A stretch of DNA of 64,000 bases from Serratia nematodiphila DZ0503SBS1 (GCF_000738675.1 NZ_JPUX01000001.1:3782001-3846000); one strand, 5' to 3'; positions 45,002 through 56,411 are shown, counted from the stretch's first letter. Program-made: numbers and translations. The notes: generated from the letters alone by a model not told the origin.

Positions 45002-45418
45002 TCAGGCCAGCTGCGCCGCTTTACTGCGAATGGCGCGGATCATCGCCTCCAGCCCCTGCGAGCGCGAAGGCGTCAGATGTTGGCTGAGCGCCAGCTCGGT
45101 GAAAAACGGCCGCACATCGAGATCGACGATCTGCTGCGGCGTCAATTGGCGATAAAGAATGAACACCACCGCCAGCAGCCCTTTGACGATCGCCGCGTCG
45201 CTGTCGCCGTGAAACTCGACCTGCCCCTGCTCATCGCGGCGCATCACGATCCACACCTGGCTCTGACAACCGGAGATCAGGTTGCCGGCCTGCCGCTCCG
45301 CCTCGTCCAGCGGCGGCAATTTAGCGCCGAGTTCAATCACGTACAGGTATTTCTCCTCCCAGTTCAGACAGCGGGAGAAATTACGCACCAATTTATCTTT
45401 GTCCGGCAAATTCGCCAT
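45002..45418 (-). CDS. sufE: Cysteine desulfuration protein SufE
   Basis: A 138-residue sulfur acceptor. Cys51 ([13 protein letters not shown]) receives persulfide sulfur from SufS and passes it to SufBCD. The fold matches E. coli SufE in length and throughout. It is the last gene of sufABCDSE, 36 bp behind sufS. AGGATCC precedes the ATG. Confidence 0.97.
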   Translation of the reverse strand: MANLPDKDKLVRNFSRCLNWEEKYLYVIELGAKLPPLDEAERQAGNLISGCQSQVWIVMRRDEQGQVEFHGDSDAAIVKGLLAVVFILYRQLTPQQIVDLDVRPFFTELALSQHLTPSRSQGLEAMIRAIRSKAAQLA

Positions 45419-45454
45419 GGGGATCCTTTTGTACCGCCGGGGACGCGCCCCGGC

Positions 45455-46681
45455 CTAACCTAATAACTGATGAATGCGTTGCAGCCCGGCCACCAGCCGG
45501 TCCACCTCTTCGCGGGTATTATATAACGCCAGCGAAGCGCGGCACATGCTCGGCACCTGATAAAACGCCATCAGCGGCATCGCGCAGTGATGGCCGGTGC
45601 GAATGGCGATACCGTACTGATCGAGGAAGCTGCCGACGTCATAGGCATGGTGCTCTCCCAGATTGAAGGCGATCACCCCGGCGCGTTGCGCCGGACCATA
45701 GATTTTCAGCGTCGGCACCTGCTTGAGCGCCTCGAGCGCGTAATGCATCAGCGACTGTTCATAATCGTGGATCGCATTCAGGCTCAAGGCTTCGACGTAA
45801 TCAAACGCCGCGCCCAGCCCCATGATGCCGGCGGTGTTCGGCGAACCGGCCTCGAAGCGCCACGGCGGATCGGCGAAGGTGGTGCCCGCCGTCAGGCTGA
45901 CCTGCCGGATCATCGAGCCGCCCCCTTCCCACGGCGGCATCTGCTGCAACAACGCCTGGCGGCCATACAGCATGCCGATGCCGGAAGGGCCATACAGCTT
46001 ATGGCCGGAAAACACGTAGAAATCGCAGTCCAGCGCCTGGACATCGACGCGCTGGTGCATCACCGCCTGCGCGCCGTCCACCAGCACCGTCAGATCCGGT
46101 GACAGGGTTCTGGCACGGGCGATGATCTCACGCACCGGGTTGACGGTGCCCAGCACGTTGGAGACCTCGGTCAGCGCCAGCAGTTTACAGGACGCGTCGA
46201 CCAGTTCCGGCAACCGCGCCAGATCCAGCGTACCGTCCGGCTGCAGCGGCCACACCCGCAGCTGCAACCCGCGCTCCTGCGCCAGCATCTGCCACGGCAC
46301 GATGTTGGCGTGGTGCTCCATCTCGGTGATGAGAATCGCATCGCCCGGCTGCAGCAGGTGGCGGCCAAAGCTGTTGGCCACCAGATTGATGCCTTCGGTG
46401 GTGCCCTTGACGAACACCATCTCTTCCGCCGAGGCAGCATTGATAAAGCGCGCCGCCTGTTCCCGCACCGCTTCCATCTGCTGAGTCGCCTCGGCGCTCA
46501 GGGTGTGGATACCGCGATGCACCGCCGCATACCCGTGGCGGTAGAACTCCAGCTCGCGGTCGATCACCGCCTGCGGTTTCTGCGCGCTGGCGGCGCTGTC
46601 GAGATAGGCCAGCGGTTGGCCGTTCACCTCACGCGCCAACAGCGGGAAATCGCCGCGCACGCGTTCAATCGGATAACTCAT
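45455..46681 (-). CDS. sufS: Cysteine desulfurase SufS
   Basis: A 408-residue PLP enzyme (aminotransferase class V) that takes sulfur from cysteine. The PLP lysine is in [14 protein letters not shown], and the catalytic persulfide cysteine is in [13 protein letters not shown]. The N-terminal [14 protein letters not shown] is typical of the SufS group (group II desulfurases). It works with SufE under iron limitation or oxidative stress. It overlaps sufD by 4 bp (ATGA), so translation is coupled. Confidence 0.98.
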   Translation of the reverse strand: MSYPIERVRGDFPLLAREVNGQPLAYLDSAASAQKPQAVIDRELEFYRHGYAAVHRGIHTLSAEATQQMEAVREQAARFINAASAEEMVFVKGTTEGINLVANSFGRHLLQPGDAILITEMEHHANIVPWQMLAQERGLQLRVWPLQPDGTLDLARLPELVDASCKLLALTEVSNVLGTVNPVREIIARARTLSPDLTVLVDGAQAVMHQRVDVQALDCDFYVFSGHKLYGPSGIGMLYGRQALLQQMPPWEGGGSMIRQVSLTAGTTFADPPWRFEAGSPNTAGIMGLGAAFDYVEALSLNAIHDYEQSLMHYALEALKQVPTLKIYGPAQRAGVIAFNLGEHHAYDVGSFLDQYGIAIRTGHHCAMPLMAFYQVPSMCRASLALYNTREEVDRLVAGLQRIHQLLG

Positions 46682-47964
46682 GCAGCCTCCCCCGGCAGGC
46701 GCTGGGCGATGCGCGCCAGCACCCGTTCCCGGATGGTGTCGTTGGCGATGCTTTCGGTTAGCTCGGCGGCGAAGGCGAAGATGATCATCTGCTGCGCCGC
46801 GTGCTTGTCGATGCCGCGCGACTGCAGATAGAACAGCTGCTCTTCATCGATGCGCCCCACGGTAGCGCCGTGGCTGCACTTGACGTCATCGGCGTAGATC
46901 TCCAGCTGCGGCTTGGTATCCACTTCCGCCACCTTGCCCAACAGCAGGTTATGGTTGGTCATCTGGCCGTCGGTTTTGATCGCGTGCTTGGCCACTTTGA
47001 TCATGCCGTTGAACACCGCCTTGCCGCGATCGCTGACCACGGTTTTATGCAGCTGGCGGCTTTCGCAATAGCCCTTGTTGTGCTCCAGATAGGTGCGGGT
47101 GTCGCAAATCTCTTTGCCCACCGGCAGCACCAGGCTGTTGATCACCAGATTGGCGCCTTCGCCGTTCAACTGCGCGCTGGTGTTGTGCCGCGTCAGGCCG
47201 GCGCCCAGCAGGAAGCTGTCGCTTTTCACCCGCGCGTCGCGGCCGATCACCAGATCGTTGTGGGCAAAGTGGTAGCTTGGCTGGCTCTCAAACGCCAGCT
47301 TGCAGTGCAACAGCCCGGCGTTGTCCGCCACATTGGCGGTCAGGCGCGCGCCGGTGAAGTGTGCGGCCTCGCCCAGGCTGACATAGTGTTCAATCACGTC
47401 CGCCTCAGCCCCGCGCCCGATCTCCAGATGATGGCGGTGATGCACGGTGTTCACTTCCCCGGCGGCGCCGCGTCCGCTGCTGATGTGCAGCAGATACAGC
47501 GGGCGTGCAGGGATCTTGCCGGCCGGCAAGCGAATCAGGCTGGTTTCCTGCGCCAGGCTTTCGGTCAGGTGCAGAAAAATCTCCGGCTGGATCGGCTCCG
47601 GCAACGCCTGAGGCGTGCCATAGGCGGTCAACTCGAACTGGTAGTCGTCCAGGTCGCCATCGCTCAGCGCGGCGCTGTAGCGGCCGTCGATAAACACCAG
47701 CCGACAGGCATCGATGCCGAGCGCCAGCGCATCGAGCTGCTCTGCGCTCACCGGGGCGGGCTGCGGCTCGAGGAATTGCTGCTCCAGCAGGCTCTCCAGC
47801 GGCGTGTATTTCCAGTTTTCATGCTTGCGCGTCGGCCAGCCGAGGCGCAGCGCCTGCTGCCAGTGCGCCAGCGCATGCGGCGAACGCTCGCCGCCGCGGC
47901 CTTCGAACAGGCGATACAGCTGCTGCAGCGCGTTTGAATTACTGTTGGTCGGTAAGCCAGCCAT
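46678..47964 (-). CDS. sufD: Iron-sulfur scaffold subunit SufD
   Basis: A 428-residue beta-helix protein of the SufBC2D scaffold complex. The C-terminal half has the family features: [56 protein letters not shown] and the conserved His in the SHG motif. It is needed with SufB and the ATPase SufC for cluster assembly and iron entry. It overlaps sufC by 26 bp at its 5' end. Confidence 0.97.
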   Translation of the reverse strand: MAGLPTNSNSNALQQLYRLFEGRGGERSPHALAHWQQALRLGWPTRKHENWKYTPLESLLEQQFLEPQPAPVSAEQLDALALGIDACRLVFIDGRYSAALSDGDLDDYQFELTAYGTPQALPEPIQPEIFLHLTESLAQETSLIRLPAGKIPARPLYLLHISSGRGAAGEVNTVHHRHHLEIGRGAEADVIEHYVSLGEAAHFTGARLTANVADNAGLLHCKLAFESQPSYHFAHNDLVIGRDARVKSDSFLLGAGLTRHNTSAQLNGEGANLVINSLVLPVGKEICDTRTYLEHNKGYCESRQLHKTVVSDRGKAVFNGMIKVAKHAIKTDGQMTNHNLLLGKVAEVDTKPQLEIYADDVKCSHGATVGRIDEEQLFYLQSRGIDKHAAQQMIIFAFAAELTESIANDTIRERVLARIAQRLPGEAA

Positions 47965-48685
47965 AGCCCTGCTCCTCCAACTGTTTCACCAGCGAGAAAT
48001 CGCCGGATTTGACGATGCGCCCCTGGGACAGCACGTGTACGTAATCCGGTTTGATGTAGTCCAGAATGCGCTGATAGTGGGTGACGATGATAAAGGCGCG
48101 CTTGCCGTCCCGCAGCGAGTTGACGCCGTTGGCGACGATTTTGAGCGCATCGATGTCCAGGCCCGAATCGGTTTCATCGAGAATGCACAGATCCGGCTCC
48201 AGCGCCGCCATCTGCAGAATGTCGTTGCGCTTTTTCTCACCGCCGGAGAAGCCGACGTTGACCGAACGGGTCAGCAGATCGGCCGGCATATCCAGCAGCG
48301 CGATTTTCTCTTCGATGAAATCGGCGAAGTCAAAGCGATCCAGCGGCTCCTGCTCGCGGTATTTGCGCACCGCGTTGACCGACGTCTGCAGGAAGAAGTG
48401 GTTGCTGACGCCGGGGATCTCCACCGGGTACTGGAAGGCCAGGAACACGCCCTCGCCCGCGCGATCTTCCGGATCCAGCTCCAGCAGATCCTTGCCCTTG
48501 AAGGTGACTTCCCCTTCGGTCACTTCGTACTCTTCACGCCCGGCCAGCGTGGCGGACAGCGTGCTCTTGCCCGAGCCGTTCGGCCCCATGATGGCGTGCA
48601 CTTCGCCCGGTTTGATCTCCAGATCCAATCCCTTGAGGATCTCGTTGCCTTCCACGCTGACTTTCAAATTCTTGATGCTTAACAT
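47939..48685 (-). CDS. sufC: Suf complex ATPase SufC
   Basis: A 248-residue soluble ABC-type ATPase. The Walker A motif is GPNGSGKSTL, the signature is FSGGEKKRNDI, and the Walker B motif is LCILDETDSGLDID; the family-typical Q-loop region (FLAFQYPVEIPGVSNHFFLQ) is clear. It drives structural change of SufB-SufD during cluster assembly. It starts 43 bp behind sufB. Confidence 0.98.
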   Translation of the reverse strand: MLSIKNLKVSVEGNEILKGLDLEIKPGEVHAIMGPNGSGKSTLSATLAGREEYEVTEGEVTFKGKDLLELDPEDRAGEGVFLAFQYPVEIPGVSNHFFLQTSVNAVRKYREQEPLDRFDFADFIEEKIALLDMPADLLTRSVNVGFSGGEKKRNDILQMAALEPDLCILDETDSGLDIDALKIVANGVNSLRDGKRAFIIVTHYQRILDYIKPDYVHVLSQGRIVKSGDFSLVKQLEEQGYGWLTDQQ

Positions 48686-48728
48686 GCTGTGTCCTCAGAT
48701 AGCGCCGACGGCGCTAAAAATGCGGCGA

Positions 48729-50225
<1,497 letters not shown>

Positions 50226-50239
50226 GTTGATTGCATCGC

Positions 50240-50611
50240 TCAAACGCCAAAGCTCTCGCCGCACCCGCAGGCATGCTGAGCTTTAGGGTTGTTGAATTTG
50301 AATATCTGATTCAGCCCTTCGCGGACGTAATCTACCGTGGTGCCATCGATGAACGGCATGGCCTTCAGCGGCACATAGAGTTTGGCGCCGTCGCGCTCAA
50401 ACAGCAGATCGTCATCGGCGGGTTCGCGGGTCAGATCCAGCACATAGGCAAAGCCGGCGCAGCCGGATTGTTTCACCCCTAGCTGCAGCCCTTTCACCTG
50501 CGGATCCTGCTGCATCAGTTTGGTTATTTGTCGTACGGCGCTGTCGCTGAGCGAAATGCCTTGCCAGACATTTTCATCCAGAGAAAAAGTGCCGACATTT
50601 TCCGTTTGCAT
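50240..50611 (-). CDS. sufA: A-type iron-sulfur carrier SufA
   Basis: A 123-residue A-type carrier that takes clusters from SufBCD to target enzymes. The three conserved cysteines are in [13 protein letters not shown] and HACGCGESF at the C-terminus. The start at 50611 gives [16 protein letters not shown]; the family length agrees. It is the first gene of the operon sufABCDSE. A Fur box lies 56 bp upstream, so the operon should be induced when iron is scarce. In E. coli IscR and OxyR also act here; their sites were not identified. Confidence 0.97.
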   Translation of the reverse strand: MQTENVGTFSLDENVWQGISLSDSAVRQITKLMQQDPQVKGLQLGVKQSGCAGFAYVLDLTREPADDDLLFERDGAKLYVPLKAMPFIDGTTVDYVREGLNQIFKFNNPKAQHACGCGESFGV

Positions 50612-50666
50612 AGGGTCTACCTCACACTCGTGTTTGGCCACAGCCAATCTGGGTTGCTTATATGTT

Positions 50667-50685
50667 AGTGATAACGATTATCACT
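50667..50685. promoter_or_regulatory. Fur box of the suf operon
   Basis: A 19-bp perfect inverted repeat AGTGATAA-CGA-TTATCACT. It matches the Fur core TGATAATNATTATCA closely. On the minus strand a TATAAG -10 lies just downstream, so Fur would block the sufA promoter. Confidence 0.85.
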
Positions 50686-51070
50686 TCAACCGTTTGTTTT
50701 GCGGGGGTATCCGCCGCGAGCGCGGTTTTTCGCTGCGGCGTGCGGCAAGCCAGCGGGACATCCGTGGCGGCTTGCGGCGTCTGACGGCAAGGTGTGCATG
50801 CTATCCCTATGAATTTGTTCTTTATCCTGCATCACCGTACCGCACTCCCCGGTGGCCCGTCAGCGTTACAGCGCCGCGGTACGTTGCCGATCTAAACATT
50901 CATAGAAAATACCTATTTCTGCATTCTGTCTGTCGTAAATGTGCGTTTATCGGCATTTCGTGGCGCAGCGCAAGCGCGCGCCCTCAGGTTAAAGTTTAGT
51001 CGCTCAGCATCAAGTTGGGTCGTCGGCGGCGTTTTACACCCCGCGCGATGAAAAAACGCCACGCCGGGGA
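50686..51070. other. Gene-free stretch between the suf promoter and the Fur-controlled unknown gene
   Basis: About 385 bp without a supported gene. It contains a GC-rich block and a GGCGTTTT/AAAACGCC inverted repeat (51028-51060) without U-run. No tRNA or known small RNA was recognised; in E. coli a small RNA (RydB) has been reported near this locus, but no match could be shown. Confidence 0.4.
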
Positions 51071-51111
51071 TTGATCGGCAACGCGGCAGTTTATATGATA
51101 ATGATTATCAT
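51071..51111 (+). promoter_or_regulatory. Fur-repressed promoter of the unknown gene
   Basis: TTGATC at 51071-51076, 17-bp spacer, TATGAT at 51094-51099. Overlapping the -10 is the near-ideal Fur site ATGATAA-TGA-TTATCAT (51095-51111). Transcription should start near 51106 and leave a leader of about 32 bases before ATG 51138. Confidence 0.85.
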
Positions 51112-51137
51112 TCAATTTGAATTTGAGCGCGAAGCCA

Positions 51138-51542
51138 ATGACTCTTTCGATCAACGCATGGTTGCTGGGCAAGATTGATGACTACAAATTCAGCGTGCGC
51201 GACGCCACGGTGGACTTTTACATGGCCGAAGCGGCGCTACGGCGCCCGGAATGCAATATCGACCACCTGAAACGGTACAACAGCGTCAGCCTGACCATGG
51301 CCAATTTGTGTCTGGAGAACGGCGACGACGACAGCTACCTGCACGCGCTCAGCAAGCTGCACAACCGGCTGATCGTCGAGATCAACAACCCACAGCGTTG
51401 CCAGCTTTTTCGGGTGCAAAGCTACCACTTCGCCCGCCATACGCTGACGCTGATCTGCCAAAAATATGCAATGGAAGGCACCTGGGAGAAGGCGAACGCG
51501 TTTCAGAAGGACTTCGTCAAACGCGTGCCGTTTCAGCTGTAA
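51138..51542 (+). CDS. Unknown protein under Fur control
   Basis: A 134-residue soluble protein, no signal peptide or membrane segment, predicted mainly helical. Features seen are a start MTLSINAWLLGKIDDYKFSV, a central acidic turn ENGDDDSYLHALSKLHNRL, and an aromatic/basic C-terminal part (SYHFARHTLTLICQK, later KDFVKRVPFQL). It has three cysteines without a cluster motif. No family was recognised. The strong Fur-controlled promoter and the place between suf and menI point to a role in iron limitation. TTG 51117 would be too close to the predicted transcript start, so ATG 51138 is chosen although its ribosome site (GAAG) is weak. Confidence 0.75.
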   Translation: MTLSINAWLLGKIDDYKFSVRDATVDFYMAEAALRRPECNIDHLKRYNSVSLTMANLCLENGDDDSYLHALSKLHNRLIVEINNPQRCQLFRVQSYHFARHTLTLICQKYAMEGTWEKANAFQKDFVKRVPFQL

Positions 51543-51587
51543 AGCGAAAGGCTCCGCAGGCCGATCGCCTGCGGAAAGCGGCGGGGA

Positions 51588-52004
51588 TCAGTCGATGACC
51601 GCCGTGGTCAGACGCGAGGTGCAGCACAACCGATCGCGCGCGTCGAAGATCTCGATTTGCCACACCTGATGGCGACGGCCGACGTGCAGTGCGCGGCACA
51701 CCCCGCGCACCTGGCCATCGAACACCGCGCGCAGGTGGTTGGCGTTGATCTCCAGCCCCACCACTTTCTGCTCGCCCTCACTGCACAGGTAGCCGGCCAT
51801 CGATCCCATCGATTCCGCCAGCACCACCGACGCCCCGCCGTGCAACAGCCCGAACGGCTGCCGGGTGCGGCCATCGACCGGCATGGTGGCCTCGAGGAAA
51901 TCCTCGCCCAATTGGGTAAACTCGATGCCCACATGGCTGACCATGCAGCCGTCGCCGGCGCGGTTCAGCTGCTCCAGCGATGTTTCACGTTTCCACAATT
52001 TCAC
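51588..52004 (-). CDS. menI: 1,4-dihydroxy-2-naphthoyl-CoA hydrolase
   Basis: A 138-residue hot-dog-fold thioesterase. The motif PFGLLHGGASVVLAESMGSMAG carries the active-site Glu, and VVGLEINANHLRA is conserved with E. coli MenI (YdiI). It releases dihydroxynaphthoate in menaquinone synthesis and also hydrolyses other acyl-CoAs. The start is GTG at 52004. It overlaps the upstream gene ydiJ by 4 bp (GTGA), so the pair is an operon. Confidence 0.95.
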   Translation of the reverse strand: MKLWKRETSLEQLNRAGDGCMVSHVGIEFTQLGEDFLEATMPVDGRTRQPFGLLHGGASVVLAESMGSMAGYLCSEGEQKVVGLEINANHLRAVFDGQVRGVCRALHVGRRHQVWQIEIFDARDRLCCTSRLTTAVID

Positions 52005-55000
52005 TCAATCATCTCCAGAAGTGCCTGTAATGGGTGGCGCACGCCATTGCCCTCGATGCGTTTCACCTGGCTGCGGCAGGAATAGCCGGTCGCCAGGCAG
52101 CGCTGCCGCGGCAAACGCTGTAACGTCGGATGCCATGATAGCTCATAAATGCCGAGCGAGTTTTGCAGGTTCTTGGCTTCATGGCCGTAAGTGCCCGCCA
52201 TGCCGCAGCAGCCGACGCTGACGTTCTCCAGTTTGGCGCCGAAACGGGCGAAGATCGCCGCCCACTGTTGGCCGCTGGCCGGCAGCGCGGTGGTTTCGGT
52301 GCAGTGGCCGAACAGATACCACGGCTCGCCGGTCGCCGGCTGTTCGGCGCGATCCGCGATCCGCTGCTGCAGCCATTCATGCACCAGCTGCACCTGGAAA
52401 TCGCCGCGCTCGGCGCCGAGGATCTCGCGGTATTCGTCGCGGTAACACAGCACCAGCGCCGGATCGACGCCCACCAGCGGCATGCCTAGCTGCGCCACGC
52501 GGTTGAGGAAATCGGCGGTTTTGCGCGCGGTGCGGGCGAAGCGCGTCAGGAAACCTTTCACATGTTGCGCCTTGCCGTTCGGCGAGAACGGCAGCAGCAC
52601 CGGTTTATAGCCGAGCTTCTCCACCAGCCGGACAAAGTCCGCCACCACTTTGGCGTCGTAATAGCTGGTGAACGGATCCTGGACGATCAACACGTGTTCT
52701 GCGCGCTGCTCGGCGCTCAGCCCTTCCAACTGCTCCAGCGTCAGCGTGGTCGCGCGGTGGCCGGACAGCTGCTGACGCAGCGTCGGGCTTGACAACAGCG
52801 GCAGATCGACCATGCCGATGGCGTTGCGGCTCATCTTCCGCAGCCACGGCTGGCGGAAGAAGAAGTTGAACACCTTTGGCGCGCGGGCCATCAACGGGGT
52901 ATAGCTCTCCACGCCGGCGACCATGTAGTCGCTTACCGGGCGCAGATAGCGAGTGTGGTAGAGCTGCAGGAAGCGCGAACGAAATCCCGGCACGTCAATC
53001 TTGATGGGACACTGGGTTGAACAGGCCTTACAGGCCAGGCAGCCGGACATCGCCTCTTTCACTTCGTGCGAGAAGTCGTACTCGCCCTTGCCGGCGTGCC
53101 AGCTGTTGCGGGTTTTCTCGATCAGGCCGCGCAAGCTGAGGCGCTGCTGCGGCAGCTGTTTCTCCAGCGCCAGCGGATCGACCCCCTGCTCGGCCAACAG
53201 ACGCAGCCACTCGCGCACCAGCGTCGCCCGCCCTTTCGGCGAATGAATGCGGTTGCCGCTGATCTTCATCGACGGACACATCGGGCTGCGCACGTCGAAG
53301 TTGAAGCACAGACCGTTGCCGTTACACTCCAGCGCGCCACGGAACGAGGTGCGCACCTCGACCGGGATCTGGCGATCGAAGGTGCCGCGTTTGACCGCAT
53401 CCACCTGCATCATCGGCGCATCCACCGCCAGCGGCGAACAGATCTTGCCTGGGTTCAGGCGGTTATCCGGATCGAACGCCGCCTTGATGCGGCGCAGCTC
53501 TTCATACAGCGTTTCTCCGAAGAATTCAGGGCTGTATTCCGCGCGGAACCCCTTGCCGTGTTCCCCCCACAGCAGGCCGCCGTATTTGGCGGTCAGCGCC
53601 ACCACCCGATCGGAGATCTGCTTCATCAGCACTTCCTGCTGCGGGTCGCACATGTCGAGCGCCGGGCGCACGTGCAGCACCCCGGCGTCGACGTGGCCAA
53701 ACATGCCATAGCTCAGATTGTGGTCATCGAGCAGTTGCCGAAATTCGACGATATAGTCCGCCAGATGTTGCGGCGGCACACAGGTGTCCTCGGCGAACGG
53801 AATCGGCTTGGCGCGCCCTTTGGCGTTGCCCAGCAGCCCGACCGCCTTCTTGCGCATGTTGTAAATGCGCTCGATGCCAGCCAGATCGCCGCAGATCTGG
53901 TACCCGATCACGCCGCCCTGCCGCTGCGCGATCAATTCGTCCAGCCGTTGGCACAGGGCCTCCATCTGGCCGTCGATCAGCGCCCGATCGTCGCCGGCGA
54001 ACTCGACGATGTTCAGCCCGAGCATCTCTTTATCCGGCACGTCGGCGATCAGTTCGTTCACCGAGTGCCAAACGATGTCTTCACGCGCCAGGTTCAGCAC
54101 CTTGGAATCGATGGTTTCCACCGACAGCGCCTTGGCCTCGACCATAAAGGGCGCATTGCGCAGCGCCGAGTCGAAGGAGTCGTACTTCACGTTAACCAGG
54201 CGGCGCACTTTCGGCAGCGGCGTGATGTCCAGCCGCGCCTCGGTGATAAACGCCAGCGTGCCCTCGGCGCCGGTCAGAATACGCGTCAAATCGAAGGTTT
54301 GCAGATCGTCGCTCAGCACGTGGCGCAGATCGTAACCGGTGAGGAAGCGGTTGAGCTTGGGGAATTTCTCCAGGATCAGCGCGCGCTGCTCGCGGCAGCG
54401 GTTGAGCACCGTGCGGTAGATGCGCCCTTCGGCGGTCTCTTCCAGAGCAATCGTTTCCGCCAGCGCCGTCGGCATGGCGCGGGTATCGATCATCTCACCG
54501 CCCAGCAGCACCGCCCGCAGGCCCAACACGTGATCGGAGGTTTTGCCGTACACCAGCGAGCCCTGGCCGGAGGCATCGGTGTTGATCATTCCCCCCAGCG
54601 TGGCGCGGTTGCTGGTGGACAGTTCCGGCGAGAAGAAGTAGCCGAACGGCCGCAGGTATTGATTCAACTGGTCCTTGATCACCCCGGCTTCGACTTTCAC
54701 CCAGCCTTGTTCGACGTTGATCTCCAGAATGCGGTTCATATGGCGCGACATATCGACCACGATGCCGGTATTGAGCGACTGGCCGTTGGTGCCGGTGCCG
54801 CCGCCGCGCGGGCTGAAGGTCAGCGTGTTGAAGCGCTCTTCTCCGGCCAGACGGGCGATCAGCGCCACGTCGGCGGTGGAACGGGGGAACACCACCGCAT
54901 CGGGCAGCAGCTGATAGATACTGTTGTCGGTGGCCATCGTCAGCCGGTCGGCATAGCTGGTGGCGGTATCGCCGTTGAATCCGTTTTGCTTCAGTGCTTC

Positions 55001-55057
55001 CAAAAAGTCGAGCACCCGTTGAACCAGGCCGGGCGCCTGAGAAATCTGTGGGATCAT
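52001..55057 (-). CDS. ydiJ: FAD- and iron-sulfur-dependent D-2-hydroxyacid dehydrogenase YdiJ
   Basis: A 1018-residue fused oxidoreductase. An FAD-binding PCMH-type domain (about residues 45-260, FSPRGGGTGTNGQSLNTG) is followed by an FAD-oxidase C domain (about 265-560). A 4Fe-4S domain has the cluster CLACKACSTQCP (near residue 680), and a C-terminal CCG-type domain has GCCGMAGTYGHE. Homologues in related bacteria oxidise D-2-hydroxyglutarate; the electron acceptor is probably a quinone or an electron carrier. It lies before menI, with which it overlaps. Its divergent promoter region carries a perfect 19-bp palindrome. Confidence 0.93.
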   Translation of the reverse strand: MIPQISQAPGLVQRVLDFLEALKQNGFNGDTATSYADRLTMATDNSIYQLLPDAVVFPRSTADVALIARLAGEERFNTLTFSPRGGGTGTNGQSLNTGIVVDMSRHMNRILEINVEQGWVKVEAGVIKDQLNQYLRPFGYFFSPELSTSNRATLGGMINTDASGQGSLVYGKTSDHVLGLRAVLLGGEMIDTRAMPTALAETIALEETAEGRIYRTVLNRCREQRALILEKFPKLNRFLTGYDLRHVLSDDLQTFDLTRILTGAEGTLAFITEARLDITPLPKVRRLVNVKYDSFDSALRNAPFMVEAKALSVETIDSKVLNLAREDIVWHSVNELIADVPDKEMLGLNIVEFAGDDRALIDGQMEALCQRLDELIAQRQGGVIGYQICGDLAGIERIYNMRKKAVGLLGNAKGRAKPIPFAEDTCVPPQHLADYIVEFRQLLDDHNLSYGMFGHVDAGVLHVRPALDMCDPQQEVLMKQISDRVVALTAKYGGLLWGEHGKGFRAEYSPEFFGETLYEELRRIKAAFDPDNRLNPGKICSPLAVDAPMMQVDAVKRGTFDRQIPVEVRTSFRGALECNGNGLCFNFDVRSPMCPSMKISGNRIHSPKGRATLVREWLRLLAEQGVDPLALEKQLPQQRLSLRGLIEKTRNSWHAGKGEYDFSHEVKEAMSGCLACKACSTQCPIKIDVPGFRSRFLQLYHTRYLRPVSDYMVAGVESYTPLMARAPKVFNFFFRQPWLRKMSRNAIGMVDLPLLSSPTLRQQLSGHRATTLTLEQLEGLSAEQRAEHVLIVQDPFTSYYDAKVVADFVRLVEKLGYKPVLLPFSPNGKAQHVKGFLTRFARTARKTADFLNRVAQLGMPLVGVDPALVLCYRDEYREILGAERGDFQVQLVHEWLQQRIADRAEQPATGEPWYLFGHCTETTALPASGQQWAAIFARFGAKLENVSVGCCGMAGTYGHEAKNLQNSLGIYELSWHPTLQRLPRQRCLATGYSCRSQVKRIEGNGVRHPLQALLEMIE

Positions 55058-55103
55058 TCGCTTTTTTGACCCTGTCCGTCTATTTTTTATGCGCTGATGT
55101 ACG

Positions 55104-55175
55104 CTGAATCGGGCCTTTAATTCAGACCCACCCTATTTTTTAGTGACACTAAAAACTAACATACTCGTTTAGTGA
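55104..55175. promoter_or_regulatory. Operator-like palindromes between ydiJ and ydiK
   Basis: The perfect odd palindrome TTTTTAGTG-A-CACTAAAAA lies at 55137-55155, and its half-site TTTAGTGA recurs at 55168-55175. A second inverted repeat CTGAAT-N10-ATTCAG lies at 55104-55125; its left part GCTGAATCGGGCCT (55103-55116) fits the Cra consensus except at one position. The regulator of the main palindrome is unknown. Confidence 0.6.
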
Positions 55176-55302
55176 AGGCATTCACATTATTACCGCCCTG
55201 CGAGCGCCGCCACAGGCGGCCGCCTAGCGGTGAGAAACCGACCGACAGGCACCCCGATTCGCCGGTGCCAGGGATTTAATTGACCAGGATGAGAACCCAC
55301 TG

Positions 55303-56403
55303 ATGCCACTCCCGCAATCGCGTTACGACTTACCGCGAATTATTTTCGGCGTGCTGTTTATCGCCATCATGATCGTCGCCTGTTTTTGGGTGATCCAACC
55401 GTTTATTCTCGGCTTCGCCTGGGCGGGCATGGTGGTGATCGCCACCTGGCCGCTGCTGCTCAAACTGCAAAAGCTGCTGTGGGGCCGCCGTTCGCTGGCG
55501 GTGTTGGTCATGACCCTGCTGCTGATCCTGCTGTTCATTCTGCCTATCTCACTGCTGATCAGCAGCGTGGTGGATAACAGCGCGCCGCTGATCGCCTGGG
55601 CCAGTTCGCCGGGCAAACTGCATATTCCCGATCTCGCCTGGCTGCAGTCCGTGCCGATGATCGGCGACAAACTCTATACCAGCTACCACACGCTGGTTAA
55701 CGCCGGCGGCGCTGCGCTGCTGGCGAAGGTGCAGCCGTACTTTGGCCAAACCGCCACCTGGTTCGTGGCGCAGGCGGCGCATATCGGCCGCCTGCTGCTG
55801 CACTGCGCGCTGATGCTGCTGTTCAGCGCCTTGTTGTATGCGCGCGGTGAGCAGGTGGCGCTGGGTATCCGCCACTTTGCGGTGCGCCTCGGTTCCGCGC
55901 GCGGCGATGCGGCGGTGCTGCTGGGCGGCCAGGCGATCCGCGCCGTCGCGCTGGGCGTGGTGGTGACGGCGTTGGTGCAGTCGGTGCTGGGCGGCATCGG
56001 TCTGGCGGTAAGCGGCATTCCTGCCGCCACCCTGCTGACGATGCTGATCTTCATCTGCTGTGTGGCGCAATTGGGGCCGCTGTTGGTGCTGGTGCCGGCC
56101 ATCATCTGGCTGTACTGGCACGGCGACACCACCTGGGGCACCGTGCTGCTGGTCTGGAGCTGCGTGGTGGCCACGCTGGATAACGTGCTGCGCCCGGTGC
56201 TGATCCGCATGGGCGCCGATCTGCCGCTGCTGCTGATCCTGTCCGGCGTTATCGGCGGTTTGCTGGCCTTCGGCATGATTGGCCTGTTCATCGGCCCGGT
56301 GGTGTTGGCGGTATCTTATCGCCTGCTGACCGCCTGGATGGATGAAGCGCCGGAGCCGACCTCCGCGCCGGAGCAAGTCATCGACGATCTGGAAAAACGC
56401 TAA
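55303..56403 (+). CDS. ydiK: AI-2E-family transporter YdiK
   Basis: A 366-residue inner-membrane protein of the AI-2E exporter (PerM/TqsA) family. It has about seven hydrophobic segments, two near the N-terminus (residues 10-75), one near 170 and four in the C-terminal half. The family's C-terminal part (LWSCVVATLDNVLRPVLIRM, then LLILSGVIGGLLAFGMIGLF) is clear. The substrate of YdiK is unknown; members export autoinducer 2 or act as Na+/H+ antiporters. It is divergent from ydiJ. A terminator and then rprA follow, as in E. coli. Confidence 0.92.
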   Translation: MPLPQSRYDLPRIIFGVLFIAIMIVACFWVIQPFILGFAWAGMVVIATWPLLLKLQKLLWGRRSLAVLVMTLLLILLFILPISLLISSVVDNSAPLIAWASSPGKLHIPDLAWLQSVPMIGDKLYTSYHTLVNAGGAALLAKVQPYFGQTATWFVAQAAHIGRLLLHCALMLLFSALLYARGEQVALGIRHFAVRLGSARGDAAVLLGGQAIRAVALGVVVTALVQSVLGGIGLAVSGIPAATLLTMLIFICCVAQLGPLLVLVPAIIWLYWHGDTTWGTVLLVWSCVVATLDNVLRPVLIRMGADLPLLLILSGVIGGLLAFGMIGLFIGPVVLAVSYRLLTAWMDEAPEPTSAPEQVIDDLEKR

Positions 56404-56411
56404 TTCCCCCT

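Noticed and set aside
51028..51060. GGCGTTTT/AAAACGCC inverted repeat as terminator
   Set aside because: No U-run follows on either strand and the loop is 17 bases long.
53066..55069. 667-codon plus-strand frame opposite ydiJ
   Set aside because: Antisense to a multi-domain protein with intact FAD and iron-sulfur motifs; no start signal.
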